Of a DNA stretch of 64,000 nucleotides, positions 53,036 to 59,443 are shown one piece after another. Source of the DNA: Hymenobacter lapidarius. GTDB taxonomy: Bacteria > Bacteroidota > Bacteroidia > Cytophagales > Hymenobacteraceae. Location of the stretch: assembly GCF_001816145.1 (NCBI RefSeq), contig NZ_MDZB01000044.1, positions 1-64,000 on the forward strand, given 5' to 3'. Numbering within the stretch: the first letter of the stretch is position 1; each line of letters opens with the position of its first letter. A program made the position numbers and the translations under genes. The notes below the pieces were generated by a model. The model made no database searches. It was not told the DNA's origin and saw nothing but the letters and a program-made list of their open reading frames with translations.

Positions 53036-53935
53036 ATGTTAAAACACCTACTTCTCATAGTATTATTCGTAGTCAGCACTGTAACTTCCGGTTGGGCCCA
53101 GCAGGTTCAAATTAAGGGGGTTATTGTGGATAAAGACACGAAAGAGCCCCTGCCATTCACTTCTGTTGGCTTGAAAAACGAGCAGATTGGGGCGCTCAGC
53201 AACGAGCATGGCCAGTTCATTGTGCCAGCCCCCACCAAGAATGCCGACGACTCCCTCATCGTAACCGCCCTGGGCTATGCCCGCCGGTCAGTATTTGTGA
53301 AGCGGGGTACCAGCCTGCCCAATCTGACAATTGAGGTGCCCCGGCGGGCCGTGGCCCTGGGCAACGTGGTGGTGAAGGCAGGGAAAATCAAAAACCTCGG
53401 CCTGGGCGCCAAAACCGACAACCCGGGCGAGGGCATGATTCAGGGCCTGCCTGGCAGCCAGTACGCTTTCTTTGTGAAAAACGACAAGAAGAAGCGCCTC
53501 GGCAATGTGCGCACGGTGTCGTTCTACATCGGCGAAAATGGCTTTCCCCGCGAGCCCTTCCGCGTGCGGCTCTACAAGGCCGACGGCAACTACAATGCCC
53601 CCAACACCGACCTGCTCACTGAAAACGTGGTGGTGTCGGCGCCCCAGGGTGGCCAGTGGTACACCGTCGACCTGACGCCCTACAACATCATGGCGCCCGA
53701 AGAAGGCTTCTTCGTGGCCATGGAATGGGTGGTGAGCGGCGACAAGTTCTTCGCCACCAATTTCATGGACGACTACACGCCTTACGGCCAGATTATGCGC
53801 CCCACCTTCGAATTCAAAGAAAGCCGCACCTGGAACTACTCCATGAGCAAGGGCTGGAGCCTGATTACGGCCGCCAACGGCCAGGGCCTGCGCTACAACG
53901 CCATGATTAAGGCTGAGGTTGATATGATTAAGTAA
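53036..53935 (+). CDS. Exported protein with carboxypeptidase-regulatory-like domain (copy 1)
   Basis: 299 residues from ATG 53036, with a signal peptide (MLKHLLLIVLFVVSTVTSGWAQ). Residues about 23-110 form a CarboxypepD-reg-like beta-sandwich (GVIVDKDTKEPLPFTSVGLK, then LIVTALGYARRSV), as found at the N terminus of TonB-dependent receptors. The second half (about 125-299) is an uncharacterised beta-rich domain starting PGEGMIQGLPGSQYAFFVKN. No plug or barrel follows, so it is a stand-alone exported protein of unknown role. Copy 3 at 56.8 kb is nearly identical in the second half. Confidence 0.85.
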   Translation: MLKHLLLIVLFVVSTVTSGWAQQVQIKGVIVDKDTKEPLPFTSVGLKNEQIGALSNEHGQFIVPAPTKNADDSLIVTALGYARRSVFVKRGTSLPNLTIEVPRRAVALGNVVVKAGKIKNLGLGAKTDNPGEGMIQGLPGSQYAFFVKNDKKKRLGNVRTVSFYIGENGFPREPFRVRLYKADGNYNAPNTDLLTENVVVSAPQGGQWYTVDLTPYNIMAPEEGFFVAMEWVVSGDKFFATNFMDDYTPYGQIMRPTFEFKESRTWNYSMSKGWSLITAANGQGLRYNAMIKAEVDMIK

Positions 53936-54000
53936 ATCAGGCTTCTTACGTCAATTAATTCTAATGTAATTGGGCCTTTAGCTCTAACGTATCATTGGTT

Positions 54001-54639
54001 ATGTTATCTACCGAGCGTCGATTTTTGCTGCTTTTCATTGGCATTCTCTTTACCGGGCACTGCGATGGTCAAAGCAGAAATGCTACTAAGCCTCAAACGC
54101 TTACGTTGGGCTCTCATAAAAGTGTTCCTGGAGAAGGTATGATTCAGGGCATGCCGGGTTCTCAGTTTGCCCTTTTCGTCCAGAACAAGCAGCCGGCAAC
54201 TGCCAGCACCGTCCGGTCCGTGTCTTTTTTTATCGACAAGAACGGTTCGCCCACCCAACCGTTCCGCGTCCATTTGTACAAGGCTGATGGTGACGAAAAC
54301 AAGCCCGGTTCTGACCTATTAACCCAAAGTGTTGTGGCGGCGGCAACGCAGGGAGGCAAGTGGTTTACTGTTGATGTAGCTTCCTACAACATTTCAGTAC
54401 CACAGGAAGGCTTATTTGTGGCTATGGAATGGATTACGGACGCCAAGCATCCTTCTTCTACTGACGCTACGGAAGATTTCATGCCGTACGGCCAGATTTT
54501 GCGTCCCACCTTCGAATTCAAAGAAAGCCGCACCTGGACGTACACCATCGGCAATGGCTGGAACCTCCTGCAGCTGCCCAACGGCCAGGGACGCAGCTAC
54601 AACGCCATGATTAAGGCCGAGGTTGACATAATTAAGTAG
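54001..54639 (+). CDS. Truncated paralogue of the regulatory-domain protein (copy 2)
   Basis: 212 residues from ATG 54001, with its own signal peptide (LLLFIGILFTGHCDGQ). It lacks the CarboxypepD-reg domain and goes straight to the second domain (PGEGMIQGMPGSQFALFVQN). The first 480 bases are AT-richer and diverged from copies 1 and 3, while the last 150 bases are nearly the same as copy 1 (the FEFKESRTWT block). That mosaic pattern suggests gene conversion. It starts 65 bases after copy 1. Confidence 0.8.
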   Translation: MLSTERRFLLLFIGILFTGHCDGQSRNATKPQTLTLGSHKSVPGEGMIQGMPGSQFALFVQNKQPATASTVRSVSFFIDKNGSPTQPFRVHLYKADGDENKPGSDLLTQSVVAAATQGGKWFTVDVASYNISVPQEGLFVAMEWITDAKHPSSTDATEDFMPYGQILRPTFEFKESRTWTYTIGNGWNLLQLPNGQGRSYNAMIKAEVDIIK

Positions 54640-54678
54640 CCAAATGAAATGGTGAACTCACCTTTTTACAACCCCAAT

Positions 54679-54713
54679 AAAAGAGGGCCTGCTCAGTAGC
54701 GGGCCCTCTTTTA
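54679..54713. terminator. Bidirectional terminator between copy 2 and hydrolase 1
   Basis: AAAAGAGGGCC pairs with GGCCCTCTTTT. The distal arm overlaps the TAA stop of the convergent hydrolase at 54711-54713. Confidence 0.9.
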
Positions 54714-56129
54714 TTTAGCGAATAGAGCCTTGCCCGGTTTCTCCAAATCAACCATCCACTGACGAATCGTTTCCTGCGCAATGGGCGAAAACAGGGGCTT
54801 CATTTCGCCGTTCATCAGCGTCCAATCCGATTTTGCAGGCTGGAAAAGGTGGTTGACCCCCGGCAAGCGCCTGGAAACGGTTTGACGGTTGACGCTTTTC
54901 AATTCTTTTTCCAAAGCCATCTGGTGCAGGTCTGCCGGGGCTTCAAGGTCGCTGGTGCCGCTCAGCAGCAGCACCGGGCAACGCACCTGGTCGAGCTGCT
55001 CCAGCGGGTCGAAGGACAGGAAGTACCGGTGCCACGGGGTGAGCAGCTGCCGGGCGGCGGCCTGCGCGGCCGGAGCAGCAAGGGCGGGCTGGTCTTGCCG
55101 GAGCATGTTGCTCACAATGGAAAGGGCCTGCGCCGGGCTGGTCAGCCGAATGATGTCGTACATGGTGCGCTTGCGTTCATAGACGGCCTGCACCAGCGCA
55201 GGGCTCAGCTTGCTGGCTTTGTGCAGCGCCACCTGCTGCTCCAGCAGCGTTTGCTGCCCGGTGAGGCCGTAGCCCGCCAACGCCACCACAAAGGCGGGCG
55301 GCAGCGGCTGGCCGGCCGCCAGCAAGGCCACGTTGGCACCCTCGCCGTGCCCTATTACGCCAATGCGGCTGATGCTGATTTCCATCCGCGCACGCAGGAA
55401 ATTGATGGCCGACTGCACGTCGCTCACCAGGGCCTGCGTGGTGGTAGCCGCGGTGCTGCCCTCCGACTGGCCCACGCCACGGTCGTCGTAGCGCAGCACG
55501 GCAATGCCCCGGCGGGTGAGGTAGTCGGCCAGCGAGCCCATCAGGTGGTAGTCGCCCACGGTACCGTCGCGGTCCTGCGCGCCCAGGTCGCTCACCAGCA
55601 CCACGGCCGGAAAAGGGCCAGAGCCCGCCGGCACCGTCAGCATGCCGCTCAGGTTCAGACGCGACATCGGGTTGTTGAACACGATTTCCTCTTCGCGGTA
55701 CGGTGGCGCCAAGCGGGTGCCCGTGCCCGTGGCGGTGGGCATCGGCGAGTAGCGCAGCAGCACTTTCGATTGCACGCCAGCCTGGGTCCACACGCCCCTC
55801 AGCTGGCGCCTGACGGTATCAAGCAGCGCGGCGTAGTGGCTGCCGGCCGCCGGCATCCGCATCAGCACCGAATCGCCGCGCACCGTGATTTCGGTGGGCA
55901 GGCGGCTTACTTTTTGGGCGGGCACATCCAGAGCCGCGAAATACCGGCCGTTTGCCAGCGGCACGATGCTGATGGTTACGTCCAGCTCGCCGCCCAGTAG
56001 CGGCAAGCTTCCCTTCCATAATCCTCCCAAAGGAAGCCCGCCCGCTCCGGGCGAACCCGCCCTGGCCCCCGTGGCCCCGCCGTACAGCAAGGACAACAGT
56101 ACGAGAACCAAAATCAAACCCCTTATCAT
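54711..56129 (-). CDS. Exported alpha/beta-hydrolase-like protein lacking the nucleophile serine (copy 1)
   Basis: 472 residues with a signal peptide. An N-terminal beta-rich domain (about 30-150, GLWKGSLPLLGGELDVTISI) leads to an alpha/beta-hydrolase domain (VVLVSDLGAQDRDGT, AVLRYDDRGVGQS). At the nucleophile elbow, where relatives have GHSEG, it reads GVIGHGEGANVALL: glycine replaces serine. The acid (LLLSGTSDLEAP) and histidine (PGVNHLFQP) positions are kept. So it may be a pseudo-enzyme or use another nucleophile. It faces the regulatory-domain genes, as does its second copy. Confidence 0.85.
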   Translation of the reverse strand: MIRGLILVLVLLSLLYGGATGARAGSPGAGGLPLGGLWKGSLPLLGGELDVTISIVPLANGRYFAALDVPAQKVSRLPTEITVRGDSVLMRMPAAGSHYAALLDTVRRQLRGVWTQAGVQSKVLLRYSPMPTATGTGTRLAPPYREEEIVFNNPMSRLNLSGMLTVPAGSGPFPAVVLVSDLGAQDRDGTVGDYHLMGSLADYLTRRGIAVLRYDDRGVGQSEGSTAATTTQALVSDVQSAINFLRARMEISISRIGVIGHGEGANVALLAAGQPLPPAFVVALAGYGLTGQQTLLEQQVALHKASKLSPALVQAVYERKRTMYDIIRLTSPAQALSIVSNMLRQDQPALAAPAAQAAARQLLTPWHRYFLSFDPLEQLDQVRCPVLLLSGTSDLEAPADLHQMALEKELKSVNRQTVSRRLPGVNHLFQPAKSDWTLMNGEMKPLFSPIAQETIRQWMVDLEKPGKALFAK

Positions 56130-56756
56130 ATTATAACCGCATTAAATTGAATTATGCAGCCTAAAGGTACGCACCCATTGCTGCCAGGAGCAGTGCCGCA
56201 GGCTTCGCTTGCTGCGTCTGTTCCCAAACTGAAATGCGGCAACGAGCAGACCCAAGGCCAGTAGGCAGTCGCAGCGGGCCTTCTGTCGCGCTACCTGCCG
56301 CGTGCGGCCAGCCACCGTGATTGGTAGCCGCGCTTTGCGCGCAGTTCTTGCAGGCCGGTGCCTGCCCGGCGGGGTCTAATGCGGATTAGGCCATGCCTCC
56401 GGAGCCCGCTGCAGCTACACGCTACAGTATTATAATCCTATTCCAGGAAGTAGGCAGGCTCCTAAAATACCAGGCATTAATTTACAACGAAAGCCAAACG
56501 AAAAGGAATGTTTTTGGCTGAACAGCTTTATTTTAAACTAGGACGAAAAAATCCGACACTTAAGCTCATAATAATTTTTCATGCCTTTTTTGACATAGCA
56601 GTCATTCTTTTAACCTACTGATGATTATCCAGAAAGAATATCCATAATGTAGATTAATAGCAATAAAATTATACCAGCGCCGCTACGATTCTTTTGTAAT
56701 GGTGCGTCCAGCAAATCATTTACTACGCTCAGTACCTGGAGATGACGATATAATGG
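56130..56756. other. Long gene gap, partly AT-rich
   Basis: 627 bases without a convincing gene. The first part (to about 56400) is GC-rich; from about 56460 to 56760 it is markedly AT-rich and carries the promoter region of copy 3. No tRNA, repeat pair or transposase remnant was recognised. Confidence 0.5.
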
Positions 56757-56767
56757 TTGGGAATTTG

Positions 56768-56775
56768 TAAATTTG
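56768..56775 (+). promoter_or_regulatory. -7 box (TAAATTTG) before copy 3
   Basis: TAAATTTG matches TAnnTTTG and lies 33 bases before the ATG at 56808. Confidence 0.5.
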
Positions 56776-56807
56776 CCAGTCTACCATTCATTATATTATT
56801 TTCGACA

Positions 56808-57707
56808 ATGATGAAACGCTTACATTTTCTTGCTTTATGGGTTCTATTGCTATTGCCCGCACTTAGCTGGGCGCAAGAAAACCGTATTACGGGCCGCGTG
56901 GTAGACGCCAAGACCAAAGACCCCGTCCCCTTCGCTTCCATTGGCCTTCGCGAGGAAGGCACCGGAGCCCTCACCAACGAGTACGGCTATTTCCAGCTGG
57001 CAGGCCTGGAGAAAACCAGTCAGGACTCCCTGATTGTGATGACATTGGGCTATGGTACCAGTGCTACACTAATCAAGCGCGGCAGCACCGAAGACCTCAT
57101 CATTGAGCTCAAGAAGCGGGTGGTGGTTCTCGACAACGTGGTGGTAAAAGGCGGCAAGCTGAAGAACCTGGAGCTCGGATCTAAGTCGAACAGCCCCGGC
57201 GAAGGCATGATTCAGGGCCTGCCCGGCAGCCAATACGCCTTCTTCGTGAAAAACGACAAGCAGAAGCGCCTCGGCAACGTGCGCACGGTGTCGTTTTACA
57301 TCGGCGAGAACGGTTTCCCCCGCGAGCCGTTCCGCGTGCGCATCTACAAGGCCGATGGCAACTACAACGCCCCCAACACCGACCTGCTCACCGAAAACGT
57401 GGTGGTGTCGGCTTCCCGCGGTGGCGAATGGTACACCATTGACCTGAGCACCTACAACATTGCCGCCCCGGAAGAAGGCTTCTTTGTGGCCATGGAGTGG
57501 ATTGTGGGCGGCGACAAGTTCTACACCACCAATTTCATGGACAACTACACGCCCTACGGCCAGATTATGCGGCCCACCTTCGAGTATAAGGAGAGCCGCA
57601 CCTGGAGCTACACCATCGGCAAGGGCTGGAACCTGCTGACGCTGGCCAACGGCCAGGGCCGTCGCTACAACGCCATGATTAAGGCCGAAGTTGACATGAT
57701 TAAGTAG
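56808..57707 (+). CDS. Exported protein with carboxypeptidase-regulatory-like domain (copy 3)
   Basis: 299 residues with signal peptide (MMKRLHFLALWVLLLLPALSWAQ). Domain plan is as in copy 1: CarboxypepD-reg domain (GRVVDAKTKDPVPFASIGLR, then LIVMTLGYGTSA), then the PGEGMIQGLPGSQYAFFVKN domain to the end. The second half matches copy 1 almost residue for residue, whereas the signal peptides and N-terminal domains differ more. ATG 56808 is followed by a second ATG. It is followed by a terminator and the convergent hydrolase copy 2. Confidence 0.85.
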   Translation: MMKRLHFLALWVLLLLPALSWAQENRITGRVVDAKTKDPVPFASIGLREEGTGALTNEYGYFQLAGLEKTSQDSLIVMTLGYGTSATLIKRGSTEDLIIELKKRVVVLDNVVVKGGKLKNLELGSKSNSPGEGMIQGLPGSQYAFFVKNDKQKRLGNVRTVSFYIGENGFPREPFRVRIYKADGNYNAPNTDLLTENVVVSASRGGEWYTIDLSTYNIAAPEEGFFVAMEWIVGGDKFYTTNFMDNYTPYGQIMRPTFEYKESRTWSYTIGKGWNLLTLANGQGRRYNAMIKAEVDMIK

Positions 57708-57762
57708 GGCACTGCCTCGCAGTCTGCGCTTCAAAGCTTCTATACTATATATCCTACGCTAC

Positions 57763-57800
57763 CACAAAAAAGGTCCTGCTCGTGAGCAGACTTTTTTGTG
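57763..57800. terminator. Bidirectional terminator between copy 3 and hydrolase 2
   Basis: CACAAAAAAG pairs with CTTTTTTGTG around an inner GCTC/GAGC stem. It lies at the same place in the module as the terminator at 54679. Confidence 0.85.
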
Positions 57801-57845
57801 CTGTACGCCAGCCCGCAGCCTGGGCCAGGCCACGCGCCTGCGCGG

Positions 57846-59269
57846 TTACTTTTTACTTTGGGCCATTACCCATTCGCGGATGACTTCCTGGGCCTCCGGG
57901 GAGAAGTTGGGCTGCTGCTGGCCGTTGACGATGGGCCACTTGGCAGGCTCCGGCTGGAATAAATGGTTGACCCCTGCCAGCTTCTTGGAAGTCAGGCCCT
58001 TGTTCTTGTTCAGGCCCGAGCTGAGGGCCTTCAGGTTGGTGTCGGCGTTGATGGTGAGGTCGGCAGTACCGTTGAGCAGCAGCACGGGGCAGGCCACGGC
58101 GCTCAGTTTCTCCACGGGGTTGAAGGCCAGGAAGAAGCGGTAGCGGGCCGATGTCATTTCGGCCGCGCTCGACTGCGCGGTAGCGTTGTCAATAGCGGCG
58201 TTGTTTTGCTTCAGCATGTTGGCCACAATGGCCTGCGCCTGGGCATTATCGGTAGTTTGCCGAATGATTTCAAGCATGGCCATCTGGCGCTTGGTGGCGG
58301 CTTCAATCTGGGAAGTCTCGGTGCCGAGAGTGCGCAGGGTAGTGGCCTGCTGCTGCACCACAATATCGCGGCCGGGCAAGCCATACGCGGCCATGGCTAC
58401 TACAAAGGCCGGGGGCAATGGCTGAGCCGCGGCCAGCAGGGCCACGTTGCCGCCTTCGCCGTGCCCGACGAGGCCCAGGTGCGCCAAATCAATTTCGGGG
58501 CGGGTGCGCAGGAAGTTCAGGCCCGCCTGGGCGTCGCTCACCAGGTCGGCGGTGGTGACGGCCGGCGTGCCGCCGGATTTGCCCACGCCCCGGTCATCGA
58601 AGCGCAGCACGGCCACGCCCCGGCGGGTCAGAAAATCGGCGAGCAGGCCCAGGGGGGCGAAGTCGCCCACGGTGCCGTCGCGGTCCTGCGAGCCGGCATC
58701 GCTGAGGAGCACCACGGCTGGAAACGGCCCCGGACGGCCGGAATGGTGAGCATGCCGCTCAGCCGGGCATTGGCAGTGAGGTTGGTGAAAGTAGCTTCTT
58801 CCTCGCGGTACGGTGGGGTGAGGCGCACGTTTTTGGCGCTCATATCCGGCAGTGGGCTAAAATTCAGCACCATGGGCGTTTTGAAGCCGGGCTGCTGCCA
58901 GATGCCGTTGATTTGCTTGCTGTCGGCGGATAGCTTCCCCACGAAGCGGCTGTTGGACTCCTCGGCAAATAGCAGCACGGTGTCCGCTTTCACTTCCATT
59001 TTCACGTTCATGCGGCTCACCTTCTGCATCGGCACATCAAGCGAGCAGAAGTATTCGCCCCCGCTGAGCTTCATGAACCGGAAGATGACATCAAGCTGGC
59101 CGCCGGGCACCTTCAGCTGCCCCTTCCACAGGCCATCCAGGGCCGGGGCGTCGGCTACGGCGGGAGTAGTTGGGAGCTGATAAGCGCTGACCGGTGGGGC
59201 AGCGGCCAAAGCCAGGCAAATAAAAAAACCGCCGAAGAAGGCTGATAGACGGAACGTATTGATTGTCAT
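57846..59269 (-). pseudogene. Alpha/beta-hydrolase-like protein (copy 2), frameshifted
   Basis: Paralogue of the protein at 54711-56129, with the same plan: signal peptide (TINTFRLSAFFGGFFICLAL), N-terminal domain (GLWKGQLKVPGGQLDVIFRF) and hydrolase domain. The first frame runs from ATG 59269 to about 58735 (...SGMLTIPA), the second from there to 57846 (FPAVVLLSDAGSQDRDGT). One base is missing at about 58720-58741 (IPAGPGPFPAVV would be restored). The nucleophile elbow again lacks serine (GLVGHGEGGNVALL), with Asp (LLLNGTADL) and His (AGVNHLFQP) kept. The shift may be a sequencing error. Confidence 0.8.
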
Positions 59270-59443
59270 AATTAAGAAAGGCAATAAAAAGCCCGGCATC
59301 GTCCTAATCCTAGCGGAACTCAGCAGGCCAACTGTAAAGTAGCAAAATAAATACTTTGCCAACAGTACTTCGCCTCGGGCTTTGGGCGAAAATGTTTCGC
59401 GTTCGGCCAACAAAGTTTCTCTGCAGCGGGGGTGGGTCGGCCG

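Noticed and set aside
56130..56460. tRNA or IS remnant in the long gap
   Set aside because: No cloverleaf or terminal inverted repeats could be traced.
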